This document shows, one piece after another, positions 1 through 11,421 of a DNA stretch of 64,000 nt (positions are counted from its first letter, which is position 1; each line of letters begins with the position of its first letter). Under the pieces are notes generated by a model. That model was not told the DNA's origin. It saw only the letters and a program-made list of their open reading frames with translations, and did no database searches. The position numbers and the translations under genes were made by a program. Source of the DNA: Opeltia flavorubescens. Taxonomy: Eukaryota; Ascomycota; Lecanoromycetes; Teloschistales; Teloschistaceae. The DNA lies in the NCBI GenBank assembly GCA_000442125.1, contig KE546968.1, positions 1,769,795 to 1,833,794 of the forward strand, read 5' to 3'.

Positions 1-1152
1 GCAAGTTTTGCTAAATGGCCTCCAATTTTCCGGCGCATCTTTGACTGCCCCGTTGGCTGTACCGTCGGCTGCACATTTTGACCCTGATTGGGTAGCGGAC
101 GCGCGAATGATAAGGACCAGTCATTTTTGTTCAAGTACATCGCTATATGATTGATGAGATAAGAACAACCAAAAGATCAAAGGCTAAGTGCCTACCTATC
201 GCAAAGTATGCGTTATTATCGGCACACCTTTGAGCCTGGTAAGGCTCTTTTGTAGCAAATATTAGAGCTTGCAAAGGACCATATACATCATCATTTGCTG
301 TAGAAAGATTAGCTTCTGGACATGAATTCCAAGGATTTACTCACTACTGAAAGCACAGTGAGTTACTTCATGAAATAAAGTAAGACTGAGCCCTTCGAAT
401 TCTGTCAATGATGTCCCGTGGGGATACGTTGTTTCCTTCGCGATCGCCATATCCATCGTGTTCCTAAACGCCGCTGGACAGAGAACGACATGACGGCCAC
501 CTATCGCTGATACACCAGCGGCTTCTTGATTTCTCGTTTCATGCCAACAGTACTCATGCCGCTTGGGCCCCTTGATGTAGACTGGCGGGTCTCCAGGCTT
601 TCTTCGTGTGATATACCACATACCGCCTGGAATCTATTAGAGCCAAAAGTATGATGGTGGATGTGAGATTCACCGAATTTTCCTGCTTTTGCTACAGGGA
701 TTGGGTCACCTTTCTTCTTACCATCTACCTCGTCCTCTTGCCAGGTGGTAACAAACGTGAAGGCACTACCATCGCAATAGAGCGAATATGGGGTATCTTC
801 AGTTTTGAAAGCCGAGATTCTCGAAAATTTGCCTTGGGAGATATCAGTAACGGCAATGGTTCGATTTCCGCATCCAGAGAATTGACATACTCCGTACCAA
901 TCCTCCGGTTTCCACCCTTTGGGTGAGAAAGCCTTTCAAAGTCTTTTTAACCACATCATTCGCTCCCACAACAATGGCGTCTTCTGCGGCACTCGCCATA
1001 TCGACCATGTTCTGGCCGGCCGTGTTTAAAACATCGTCCTTGCCGTCACAGCTGGAGTCCAGCCATTGAAATTTTGTCCTGACATCAAAGGCGGCTGATA
1101 CGAGTCGAATTGAGAGTAATAGCGATAGATTTAGGATCATTAACCTATACAT
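1..1152 (-). CDS. Secreted HExxH metallopeptidase (lysine-specific metallo-endopeptidase-like), C-terminus off the left edge
   Basis: The first exon (start codon ending at 1152) opens with a hydrophobic signal peptide, MYRLMILNLSLLLSIRLVSA, followed by a mature part with a WLDSSCDGKDD segment typical of fungal secreted peptidases of this type. The exon ending near 345 carries the zinc motif HEVTH (HExxH). GT-AG introns then join an exon at 196-297 (containing GPLQALIFATKEPYQAQRC) and one at 1-142, which runs off the window. Between about 930 and 600 the frame changes twice: a cysteine-containing segment (PEDWYGVCQFSGCGNRTI) lies in another frame from both the signal peptide and the zinc motif, and I found no convincing intron for either switch. 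The gene may therefore be damaged or carry sequence errors. Family by motif and layout only; substrate specificity is unknown. Confidence 0.6.
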
Positions 1153-2402
1153 CGTACTCTGTCAAAGTATTGACAATTATGAGAAAAAGAAAAAATTTCT
1201 AATCGAAACACAAATGCCAGATCTGTGTACAGTGAATGTAGTCTGTTATGATCAAGAGGGACTCCCACGATACATATAGGTACTGAGGATCAAGGTGATG
1301 CCATCATGACTGATGCGATCAAAGTTGATAGGTGGCTGATCTTTGCCTTGAAAGATAACAAAATTCCTCCATTTTGAAACCTAATAACATGATTCCTTAA
1401 TTTTGAAACCTGCCTAAGAACATGATTCCTCCATTGTGGATTGTAACAATATCTCTCCCTTCTAAAGCCTGTGGACAGTACTTACCGGATATGGAGCTAT
1501 GTTATAGACACAAGGAGAACCGACCAATGCCAATGCCAATGAAAGATGAAACGAAAGACTTTTCTTCCTAACCATGTTGGAGGCCTAGGCAGGATTCTTT
1601 GAACTAGGCCTTGTGAACTAAGTGGGAAGAGGCACGGAGATCTAGATGAAAAGGATGATGTTAATTTCGTAAAGTCGCTGATGTTGAGGATGGGAGGAGG
1701 GCGGTAATCAGAACGGTGGTAGGAATTCAGCATGGATGAGAGAGCAATTGCGTAAAGTTCTACCACAGCGCACGGTCCTGAGAATACGCATGGCCGAAGA
1801 AAACAAGCGTACAAACAATTGTACTCTGCTGTAGCAATCTTGCGACGTCACAAATGTCATTGCAGTAGTTGTGTTGAGATATCTGAGACCATTCCTTCGT
1901 TGTAGGTGTAGAGAGATGAACGGCGTTTGTGTGCGGCGTAAAACTGGACCACCAGGATTGAGCTAGATTAGATCTTGCAGCCCTAAGCTAGATCAGTAAC
2001 CCTATAGAGCTAGCGCCCGAAATAGCCTATACTTCCCACCTGCCGATATTGTCTCCGTCAGCCGAATCATGGCTTAGCGCCAAAGTTTTAATTCGGGCAT
2101 GACGTGTGACAATGTTATCTGAGAAATGGGCCAACAAATCACAGGGACCGAAGCCATCCTGAAGGAACCGTACAGCCCACGTAAACCAACCAGCTGCACC
2201 GCCTGGCACTTCAAATGATACCTACGGTGTATACAGCTTTATAAGCACAGTGAGGACCGAGGCCGAGGGTTCGCTCTCTAACAATGGTATGACTCGATTC
2301 TTCGCCCCCGTCTAAATACTGATTTGACTAACGTCCAGTTAGACCAGTAAACATCTCTCCGACCGCTAAATACGCAAAATTCACTGTCTCGACGCCAGCG
2401 CT
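1153..2402. other. Intergenic stretch with a small tandem repeat
   Basis: I see no supported gene in these 1.25 kb. The stretch holds an imperfect tandem repeat at 1363-1440 (listed separately), a short CCAATG microsatellite near 1526-1541, and presumably the promoters of the flanking divergent genes. A 105-aa frame on the minus strand (1497-1814) has no recognisable composition or motif. Confidence 0.6.
1363..1440. repeat. Imperfect tandem repeat, about 30-34 nt unit, 2.5 copies
   Basis: Three successive units start with ATTCCTCCATT, ATTCCTTAATT and ATTCCTCCATT. The first two also share TTTTGAAACCT and end with AACATG. The third copy is cut short. No coding frame runs through it. Confidence 0.6.
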
Positions 2403-3302
2403 ATGGATGACTTGATGTCTGGTGTCTCAACGCAATCAATTCACCACTTCACCGTCACTCACCTTTCCACATTCGACGATCCGGCAACAGCAGACGGGAA
2501 AGCGTGGCGATCAGTTGTTCGCCTACTGGAGCATATACCGGGCTGGTCCGATGTATGGTGGAGCCGACGTGTTGAGGGTCCCTCAAAAGTCGTCGCTATT
2601 ATAGGTGAGTGTACCGACGACATATGACCCAGCACTCTTGATCTCACACACGACTCCCATGAGATAGGGTGGAGAAATCCCAAAGTGCTCTGTGCTTTTT
2701 TCGCTTCCGAGTCATACGACCAATTCGTGAAGAACCTTCGACCCCTCTTATCTGAGCCTCCATCCTTTCCACATGCCATCCAACTCTCCACCTCTTTGCA
2801 AACTCCAGAGTATCCCGGAGGAATAACCGCAATGCACCTTGCGACGTTCAATCGGACGCTCAACCGGCTACAAAGGCACAAATATGAGGAAAATATTCAC
2901 CACTTTGGCCAAAGCCTTGACCTCTGCGCCAATGACGATCTACCGATTGAATTGGGGGATCCCTATCAGAGCCAAGCACACGGTTGGACATACGCGATAC
3001 CTGATGTGAACCCCTCTGTCGAACATACTTCACCTTCACCTTCACCTTCAAACAACTCGACACATTCACAGAGTACGTTCGTCGCTTTCGTTAGCTGGGT
3101 TAGTATGGAAGGCGAGAAGGTAGGTGAATCGATAAAAATGAAGGGCACCACAAATTCGCTCTATGATATATACATCCGACCGATGGTTGATGATGCGGAT
3201 GGAGGTTATGAGAAGGATTATGTCCGATTTGATTTTGCAACTCAGGCTCATTTTGACCATTGGTGGAAATTAGAGGCCGGTGATATCGAACGGCGGCCTT
3301 AG
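2403..3302 (+). CDS. Orphan two-exon protein, 278 aa
   Basis: The model joins 2403-2604 and 2668-3302 across a 63-nt GTGAGT...TAG intron; phase is kept (Gly codon split) and the result is 278 codons plus stop. The protein begins MDDLMSGVSTQSIHHFTVTH and has no signal peptide or membrane segment. The centre holds a Ser-Pro run (SPSPSPSNNSTHSQS) encoded by CACCTT repeats, flanked by two ordered-looking parts. Tryptophan-rich short strands (PGWSDVWWS, FVSWVSMEGEKVGES) could suit a dimeric alpha-beta barrel or ABM-like fold, but this is a guess from texture. I do not recognise the family. The next gene downstream is decayed, so context does not help. Confidence 0.7.
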
Positions 3303-3853
3303 CTTTTTCTCATAATATTTCCATGAATGTCAGGCTTGCTTGAAGATTTCGCTGATTCTCGAGTTGGATATTGAATCAACCATTTTCCTTGTTGGTATTA
3401 CAGTTTGGCATGAACTATGCCCTGACTTTCACTCGTATATCACTTCATCCATTCCTGGATCATTCATTGAGCCTACAACCACACTCTATATACGTCTCGA
3501 TGGTCTTTGATACTTTGCCAGATGGCGATAATCTAAGAGTTGATCGTTTGGTCCACACGCATTAGCTCGGAGTATTGTATATCTCTCTCTTATCAGCCAT
3601 TGAATTCAAATCTCACTTTATCCTCCAAAAAGTTTAAGCCACTTTTCATCACATGTAGCAAGTCTGAACCTTTTGAAATTTATCTCTTACTTTCCTATCG
3701 GATAAGTTCAAAGCCATTTTTTATCAAGAGTACATATCTGTGGCTCCCCTTTATCAACGTATTGAACCCCCACCCTCCCCAATAGACTTGAAGAAACTTT
3801 TTTGAAAAACCCCTTTTGCTAGAAACCATGAAGATGGAACATCTGCTATCATA
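3303..3853. other. AT-rich intergenic stretch
   Basis: This 550-bp stretch has no supported gene. It is pyrimidine- and AT-rich, and its short frames have no recognisable content. Confidence 0.55.
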
Positions 3854-4503
3854 ATGAACGTGATACATCCCAATGAAGCCTACCAAGATTTCAAGACGAC
3901 TGCTACCCAAGAGCTACCAAAATGGAAGCCATCCAACCCCGATGAGTTCTTTCAAACGTATCCTGATGCGATGAGCCTGGAGTGTGGGCTAGCGGCTGGT
4001 GGCATTCTCTTTCCAACCTTGGTAGACCAGTTTACATCTCGGAGAAATACAAATAAGCCGCGCACTATTTCCCTAAGAAGCACTTGAAAGCTTACGTGGC
4101 TGGAGTCAAGCTGAAGGCGGACCGTCTTTATCAACGCCTGCACGACGAAGGTTTGTCAAAGATGGAGATACAAGCCTAGCTAGCTGGTCTCTGGCCAGCG
4201 TAGCAGAGAGAACCCAACCTTACTTGGTTTCGGTGGAAGAGCAACAACGTTTATTCGAAGGGCAGGCCCGAGTCTTGCGTGCGACGTGTGAAGATATACG
4301 CCGCCAATAAACTGACTGACTATGCTAACATTGTCAATGGTATAACTATAGTAGCCGCTCGCGATCAGGCGGTAGCACAAGAGATGTTTACCAAGGTAGC
4401 CAAGGTCACTGTGAGGACCCAGGATGTTACCATCCAGCAGCTTGGTATACAGATGGCTACCAATCAAGCGTTGCCTGTTTTTGGGAGCGGGAGAAGATGG
4501 TGA
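3854..4503 (+). pseudogene. Decayed orphan gene, family not recognised
   Basis: Protein-like segments follow each other in different frames on the same strand: MNVIHPNEAYQDFKTTATQE at the start, then a helical charged segment around 4150-4300 (VEEQQRLFEGQARVLRATC), then YAANKLTDYANIVNGITIV and a helix-rich tail ending near 4500. The order and composition look like one helical protein whose frame is now broken several times. Splicing could explain one switch at most. A weak possible continuation lies at about 4660-5000. I cannot assign a function. There is a single ambiguous base at 4592. Confidence 0.4.
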
Positions 4504-5369
4504 CGAGATCGAAGATAGATCGGTTTAACTAGCTAGCAAGGACAAGGACGGATCTATGAATGGTATATGACTATATAAACACTGCTCCACTNTTGCTACA
4601 AATGTATCCAATTTGCCAACCATACTGATCACCCGGAGCTTCCCGGGGCACCAATGTATCTGCGCAGAATGTGAACTGGGACATTTGTGGAAGCTTGTTA
4701 TACCACACATGAAGGAGTTGGCTATAGAGGAATGAGAAGAGACGCTCACTCGGAACTTCGAAGGAAAACCTTTCTTCTGCGAGACCCTAAGCAACCGAAC
4801 GAGGAAACTTTGTCGCAGGAGGCAAGAAAGTCCATCGTGGATGAAAGAGAGAGACGGGAAGTATCAAATTCGAGGCTTGTAAAAGGTATTTACTATCAAA
4901 GCGACGGTTTGATGTTGTGGGCCCTGGCTGCTTTTTGCTTTCTGGCAGCGACATGTCTGGAAATAACGAGAGAGAGTAAGTGGGTAATGTTTCCATTTTA
5001 GAAAAAAACCCTTCACTTACTTGCCGTCCGCTCGCTGAACCTCTATCCCGTATCGTGGATAAGCTCTAAATGGTTTTTTTTTCGCCCACGGCTTGCTGTT
5101 TTTTCTCGTCCTAGAATCTATTTCTTGTCAATCTGAAAGATACAATTGTAAAAATCAGGCTATAAGTGAGTTAATTGAGTAACGAAACCGGTTTACGGAC
5201 TTGGTGGATAAGTTATTGTTCTCAAGCCTACCACCACCACCACCAGACAAACTTCCAGCAGCCGCCCATTCTACTCTTCCAGCCTCAATATCAGCATTTT
5301 ATTCACCATCAACATCATCAAATTTACCATCATGACATTCCCGCAACTACCCAACAACATCCACAGTCA
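4504..5369. other. Intergenic or decayed sequence between two relics
   Basis: There is no supported intact gene. The 104-aa plus-strand frame at 4687-5001 has a C-terminal hydrophobic stretch (LMLWALAAFCFLAATCL), but no start context or motif convinces me that it is a gene on its own. From 5230 to 5340 the sequence is CAC/CAT-rich. Confidence 0.45.
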
Positions 5370-7165
5370 GACATGAATTTGTATCTAGCAATCTACTTAT
5401 CCCTTTTCATTCTCTCCGCTACCTATAGGCCTACGCAGCCTCCATCGCCGCCTCAAAAACCCTCTTCAGCACCGTCCTATCCCGTATCCTCCGCGCTCCC
5501 CTCCAATGGCTAGACACCGTCCCCCTCGGTCGCATCTTAAATCGCTTTACAGCTGATTTTTCAACATTGGATTCGAGACTTGTGAATGATGTTGCGGAAC
5601 TCATGTTTACGTTCCTAGAGCTTGTGGGGATTTCTATGGCGGGGTTTCTCGTGGAGCCGCTTATGGTGGTTTTTGCGGTTGTGGTTATGGGGTTGGCGGG
5701 GGGTGTAGGAGGGAGGTATTTGAAGGGTGCGAGGGAGGTGAAGAGGTTGGAATCCGTGGCGAGGAGTCCGGTTTTGGAGGGGTTTGAGGGGATGAGGGGA
5801 TGAGGGGGGGTGTGGGGACGATTAGAGCGTATGGGGGGGTGGGGAGGTTTGTTGATAGGTATGTCGATTTTGCATTCCCTGTCCGGTCTAGAGCTCGGTA
5901 GATGAGAGAGGTTGATTGGTTAGTGGGCTATTTGCACAGCTTGATTCATGCCTATGCTTAGACATACGGACTCGCTAACAGAAAGTATTTAATTAGGATG
6001 CTCGATCTCATAAACAACCATACCACAACCCTCCTCCACATCTGGCTCTTCAACCAATGGATGTCCCTCCGCCTCTCCCTCCTAGCCGCAACTTTCGCCT
6101 CCCTCCTCGCAGCTTTTATTTCCATACAAAAAAAACCTTCCAGCCTCCCTAGCTGGCTTTGCCTTATCCTTCGCATTGAGATACAACGACGCTATCATAT
6201 GGACTATCCGCTCCTACGCTAACTTGGAAATGGACATGAATTCCACTGAACGCATCGTTGAGTATTCTTCCCTGGAAACGGAGCCGCAGGGTGGGGATGA
6301 TGCGCCGAACAATTGGCCTAGTGAGGGGAGGATAGAAGTTAGGAATTTGAGCGTGGGGTATGCGCCGGACCTGGAGCCTGTGCTGAGGGACTTGAGTTTC
6401 TCGATAAGGGGGGGAGAGAGGGTTGGTATTGTAGGTAGGACCGGGGCGGGCAAATCTAGCCTTGCGCTCGCGCTGTTCCGGTTTTTGGAAGTTAGGGAGG
6501 GGGGGATATGGATTGATGGGGTTGATATTTCGACGCTTAAGCTAAAGGATCTAAGAGGGAGGGGGATGGTGATTATTCCTCAGGATCCGGTTCTGTTTTC
6601 GGGGAGTGTGAGGAGTAATCTTGATCCTTTGAGTCGGCATACGGATCAGGAGTTGTGGGGTGCGATGGAGAGGGTTCACTTGATTCCGACCGCGGCTGGT
6701 GGTGATGGTGGTGAGGATGAAAATACTGATGTCGCTACATCGACATCATCGATATCCTCCACCTCCCATAGAAACCCGAATTTCAGCAAGAATAAATCTC
6801 ACAGCCTCATGCTCGAGACACCCCTTTCCGCTCTCGGCGCACCACTTTCGCCGGGCCAGCGATAACTCCTCTCCCTCGCTCGTGCGCTGCTTTCCCGTCC
6901 GGAAATCCTGATACTGGATGAAGCTACCTCCTCCGTTGAAACCTCCACCGACAGCCTTATTCAGGAATCTTTGGAGAGGGAGGTGAGGGAGAGGAGTATG
7001 ACGTTGATTGTTATCGCGCACCAACTTGCGACGGTGAAGGGGTTTGATAAGATTTTAGTGTTGGGGGAGGGGAGGGTGTTGGAGTTTGGGACGCCGGGGG
7101 AGTTGGAGGACAGGAGGGGTGTGTGGTGGAATATGAGTAGGGTAGGGGAAGAAGGGAGGATGTAG
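5370..7165 (+). pseudogene. ABCC (MRP/YCF1-type) transporter relic: second membrane domain plus nucleotide-binding domain
   Basis: The remains read in order as the C-terminal half of an ABC-C exporter. They are: a membrane segment (YLAIYLSLFILSATY); the conserved coupling region VPLGRILNRFTADFSTLDSR near 5520; more membrane helices with an intron at about 5861-5998; Walker A GRTGAGKSSLAL near 6435; signature LSPGQR; Walker B ILILDEATSSVE near 6908; and IAHQLATV as the H-loop. The frame is broken near 5800 and near 6130. A TAA at 6863 follows LSPGQR, where the family has GQRQLLSLARAL, so it is readily explained by CAA to TAA, a C-to-T change of RIP type. The first membrane domain and NBD1 are absent. 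Third positions are strongly G-rich. An ancestral substrate cannot be named. Confidence 0.8.
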
Positions 7166-8223
7166 AAAGAAGGATGTATAAGGGACTGGGAATGTATTGG
7201 AAGACCTTGCGCGTGGGGATTCGGGTGTGAGAAGGGAGGTGGGTTCATTGGTGGGTATGCAAAGGCGACGTTTTTGAGAGGCCACCGATGCAAGATTTGG
7301 AAAGTACTAGATGAAATCCAAGGATAGAAACATAGGGGAAGATGGAAGAAAGAGTTGAGCTTGGCATTCATCTCAATGTGTGTCGTGGTGCTTTATGTAA
7401 TTGCCACGTCGACCTGTTCTTAATTCACGAAGAAGTGCTTGGTCGTCGGCCACTGGTGTTGTGCATTGCCCGAACTCTATGTAGATGGCTTGAGTGCCTA
7501 TTTTAGCAAATATACTTGCTCTATGGTACTTACATGGTGCGTTGGACCGAGGCAATAAAAGGGAACCGCATTCAGCCTCATTCGGGCAGCTAGGGCGATT
7601 TCCACAGAAGATTAATTCGAGCACTTGATTTCATGCATGAAAATATCTGTTTGGTAATAAACACTTGTATTTAGTGGAAGTCGTTCTTGTATATCACTGG
7701 GATACTTGGGAACTATCCACGGGACGAAAACCTGCCACAATTTCATTCATGAACATTTTGTTAGACCTCCGTTATTCTGAGGACATTGCTTCTGCATTCC
7801 GGTCATCTCATCAGAACCGTTAGACATAGTTCATGACCGGCCGTATTCAATGGTATAGGTAAAGTCGCTTGTTCGTTGTCTGTTCTTCATCCCTATGACG
7901 TGTATTTTTCTCATTGGGTCTCCGTCCCTTCGAAGATTCAATGCTACACAAGACTAGTTCTTGTAAATGCTTCATCGATCAATGCCACGATATTCCTGAA
8001 CATTGAGCTGATGTATGTCTCATTGGGCTGTTGTGTTAATAAGCAATCGGCGCCTCGTGCGTCGGAAACATCCCTTTGCGCTTATACCTCGACAATTCCT
8101 TAATGCGAAAAACCCCACGTCATCGGCAAAACCACAAAGACGTGTACCGACCGAGCGGCAGGTCGCTGACATCTCTGATACATCTCGAGGGAGAGACACC
8201 GTCCCATCTACCAACCGGCCACA
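7166..8223. other. Intergenic stretch
   Basis: I see no supported gene in 1.06 kb. An 83-aa minus-strand frame at 7373-7624 lacks recognisable content. The last 200 bases probably hold the promoter of the gene starting at 8224. Confidence 0.55.
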
Positions 8224-9516
8224 ATGCAGTCCCGACGTTTCGGATTGTCCAGTCCACCGATCTCGGTTCTTGTTCTTCTTGCCGCTGGGGTCACTGCGAT
8301 TTACGCATGGGTTCTAGAACCAACGTATCATGGTCCACAGGGGATGGCTCCTCGCGCAGCGATATCTCAGAATATATCTACATCTTTGCCGCCACTGTCC
8401 AGTGACCCACAGCAAACAGGATTGAGCAACCTACCAGCAACTGCAGTCCATGTTCAGGATATTACATGCCTAGCTAAATATGGTGTTGGCTTGACAGTAA
8501 ACAGTTGCCGAGACGCTCTAGAAAACATACCTCTATCCTCGACGCCGATGATCTTTGGGAAACGTTCGGATCAGGGTAACGATGTTGCGTTACCTGCGCG
8601 CTTCCTTAGCTGTGAGTGCTCATTAGAGCGCGTCGACTTGATTCCTCAATTTCTTCTTCGTCGTAATCTAATCACGTTTTCCCTCATCTGAACAGCGGAT
8701 GGCCTATGCGCCTTCGATATCCAGATTGGCTATGGCGGCTCCGCAGGTACCGATGACGTGACTAGCTGGATCGAAATGTACTCTGCAGCTTTGGCACTTT
8801 TGGACCGATGCGTTAAGCCCCCCGCTACGGTGAGGAGAGCTGGGATAGGTGGTGTTATTCGAAAACTCGGTGCGCGCTCATAATGTTCCTTATTGCCTGC
8901 TGTTGATTACTGCACATTTGAATCGCAACGCGTCTAAAGGTTGCTATTACCTTGCAGGTCGGAGTGAACGAATAGTGGTCATAGTCAAAACCTACGAGCC
9001 ACACGTTTCGTGCTACAAGCGCCATTTCGCAGATGTGGGGAACCATTGCCCAACGACGCTGAACATGATGAATGTTGGCACTTCACCGCGGAGTTGGGGG
9101 AAAGCTTGGACGAGCAAATCTCCCGATGTGGTTTTGCCGAAGACTTTTCGTGATCGTACGTACTGCCATTTTACCTGTAATCCATGAGGAAAACAAGTTT
9201 TCGATGTCGATGTATCGAGGGCTTATCCTATACTAGCACTTAATGCATGCATTATTGTCGAAGATGTCAGCTTCGGAGATATAGGCCGTGCGTCGCCGTT
9301 GGAATTCTGGGAGGCTGCCATGGCGGTGTATTGGATGTGTGTTATTCCGCAGGAGCGGGATGGGCTTGCTACACTTATTGGTGAGAAAACACTAGGGCGC
9401 TCGTGGATAGTGGCTTAATGGACTGATCTCTTTCATTAGGTAAGGACAAGAACCTACAATTACATCTCGGGTGGTCGGGGAGCGGGCCTGATCCGCCGGT
9501 TGATGTTCAGAGATGA
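8224..9516 (+). CDS. Orphan secreted or membrane-anchored protein, five exons, 339 aa
   Basis: The splice model joins 8224-8611, 8696-8869, 8958-9155, 9198-9380 and 9440-9516; every junction keeps phase and the sum is 340 codons with the stop. The N-terminus has a basic start then the hydrophobic segment ISVLVLLAAGVTAIYAWVL, either a signal peptide or a type II anchor. The body contains paired cysteine segments (DITCLAKYGVGLTVNSC; DGLCAFDIQIGYGGSAGTDD; HVSCYKRHFADVGNHC), so disulfides and an extracytoplasmic location are likely. The third intron would be only 42 nt, at the short end for fungi; an alternative splice there would change little. I do not recognise the domain. The repeated GLTVNSC...GKRSDQGNDVALP style resembles secreted orphan families of plant-associated fungi, an impression only. 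Confidence 0.7.
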
Positions 9517-10006
9517 GTCTCCTCCGACTGCATCGTCGGGTGAGTTCGGATTTAACATGTCTTCTTTGGGCAAAAAAACGGTCTTCGCACAAGGATTTCA
9601 ATTCGAATTTTGATGGGATTACGACTTTGGCAGTTTCTTCAGTTGCACGACTGTAAAGGTCATCATCATAGCCTGTGGAGGCTTGGGACGTCCCATTTTT
9701 CAGTATGGGCATGAAAATAATACACTGTAAGCCATAAAGGCAACCGTTGGAAAATTTGGTCAGCAATTGCCATCAAAATGTCTACACACGTCAGAGCGCC
9801 AAAGACCAGTAGGTTCGGGACTACAAGATGAATTGATTCCGGCAAGTGAAGTTGTTCACACTCAAAATGAAAGTCATCAATATATCATTCACTGTCGATT
9901 CCCCAAGTCGTGACAACATCATTTCCATCCAAATCTAGACAAGCCGGTGCCATTGACAATTCCGATACGCTGTAAAACATTATTCGTTTCCTTTCGTCAT
10001 CTTCAA
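9517..10006. other. Intergenic stretch
   Basis: There is no supported gene in 490 bp. A minus-strand frame at 9392-9766 overlaps the last exon of the previous gene and looks like a shadow. Confidence 0.55.
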
Positions 10007-11324
10007 ATGAGCAATGAAGAGCGGGGAAATTCTCTGGAAGTTAGTCGCGTGGGTGTGATTGATGGTAATCTCCTTTCTTCGGAATTCTCATTGCAACCAC
10101 TGCGTCGCGGCAACTCTACTGCAACTTGTTTTTCAAGTTGCATGCGAGTGGCTTTGCCCAGCATGTCGTCATCTCAATCAAACTGCGATGGCGATGCCGG
10201 ACTTTCGGCAGCTACCTCCAAAATGGAAATTGGTTCAAGTACCTCGATGTCGCACGAAGCAGTGGAATCATCCAAGTCCATGGCGGACGTTGTTCAAGAG
10301 ATGTTCTATGAGACGAAACTCGGCACGGCAAAGAATGTCGAATATTTGCTTCGACTTTGCATGACGCCTCAAGCAAGTGATACAAAGAATGGTCCGTCTT
10401 GGTATAGGTATGTCATTGACTTGGACTTCAAATGTGAGAGCAGGAGCTAAGCGTTACTATAGTCCGTTCGCTATGCATGGCGCTGCAATGCCTTGTCGTC
10501 TTGCTAGAGGTAATGTGATATTCCCGGGCCCATGGGATTTTTAACGCTGATCAAGTCACGATGATGCAGGCGAATTCATGAAAGAACTGTTTGACAAACA
10601 CAAGGACTGGATCTGTGACGATTGGAAGGATGGAAACCTCAAGATGCTAGACTATGCTTGTGGATCTGGTCTGGCTAGTCATGTTCGTGACCCATCCCTA
10701 ACATCAACTCTTCTCAGAATATAAGTCTCGATTACTTACTCCTCACATTGAGCAGGCTTTGGCTTCACATGTCTCAGAGATCGTGGGAATTGACAACGAC
10801 CCCGTCATTGTCAAGATGTACAACGAAATCGTCAAACGGGTTCACCATCCTACGTGCAAGATGCAAGCTTATGTAGGTGACCTGATGCCACAATTCAAAT
10901 CAGGAGAAGTTCGCGGCCTTGATGACGCCTCGGCCTTCGACAAGCTTGGAAGCTTCGACCTTGTTGTGATATCTGTATGTCCATCTTATGCATCTCAATA
11001 ATCCTCAAAAAATTGACTGAGTATCTGTCGTAGCTTGGGATGGATTGCTTCAGGCATCTGAACCAATCTTCGATGAATTACCGCCAAGAGCTCGTGTCGA
11101 ACTTGAAAGCTATCCTCGGTCACCTGAATGACAATGGTACACTACTCATCGTCGATGTCCAACAACTATCTGGCCGAGCAGAATCCGAAGCTGAGGGTGC
11201 TCCTGTCAACGGCTACAAGAACTCCGGATACCACAGCAGCGCCATCATCGATGCGCTTCAGTCTATTAACGACTATGAGATCGACATCCGCGATGATCTT
11301 CGCTTTAAATGGGTGAGTTTCTAG
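10007..11324 (+). CDS. SAM-dependent methyltransferase, five exons, 356 aa
   Basis: The model joins 10007-10407, 10463-10509, 10570-10682, 10756-10974 and 11034-11324 with consistent phases (357 codons with stop). After a Ser-rich N-terminal tail of about 100 residues comes a class I methyltransferase core: motif I MLDYACGSGLASHALASHV (SAM loop), then IVGIDNDPVIVKMYN with the acidic residue that would bind the ribose, then FDLVVISLGMDCFRHL, and LNDNGTLLIVDVQQL as the later strand. The donor after LASH is GTTCGT, unusual but needed to keep motif I continuous. Substrate is unknown: small molecule or protein are both possible. The stop lies 97 nt before the start of a MYND-finger gene on the same strand, so the two may be co-expressed or even parts of one locus. 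Confidence 0.75.
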
Positions 11325-11421
11325 TGCTATCTTACACGTCTTGGTCTCGTCTCTTCTTCAAACTTCGTCGAAATGACCGTATGCATGCCTGAACTTGCTG
11401 ACACCCTCAAAGGAAGCTACC

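Noticed and set aside
1497-1814. 105-aa minus-strand frame with an HWHWHWS run
   Set aside because: The His/Trp run comes from a simple CCAATG repeat; nothing else suggests a protein.
9392-9766. 124-aa minus-strand frame
   Set aside because: Overlaps the last exons of the well-supported gene at 8224-9516 and has no features of its own.
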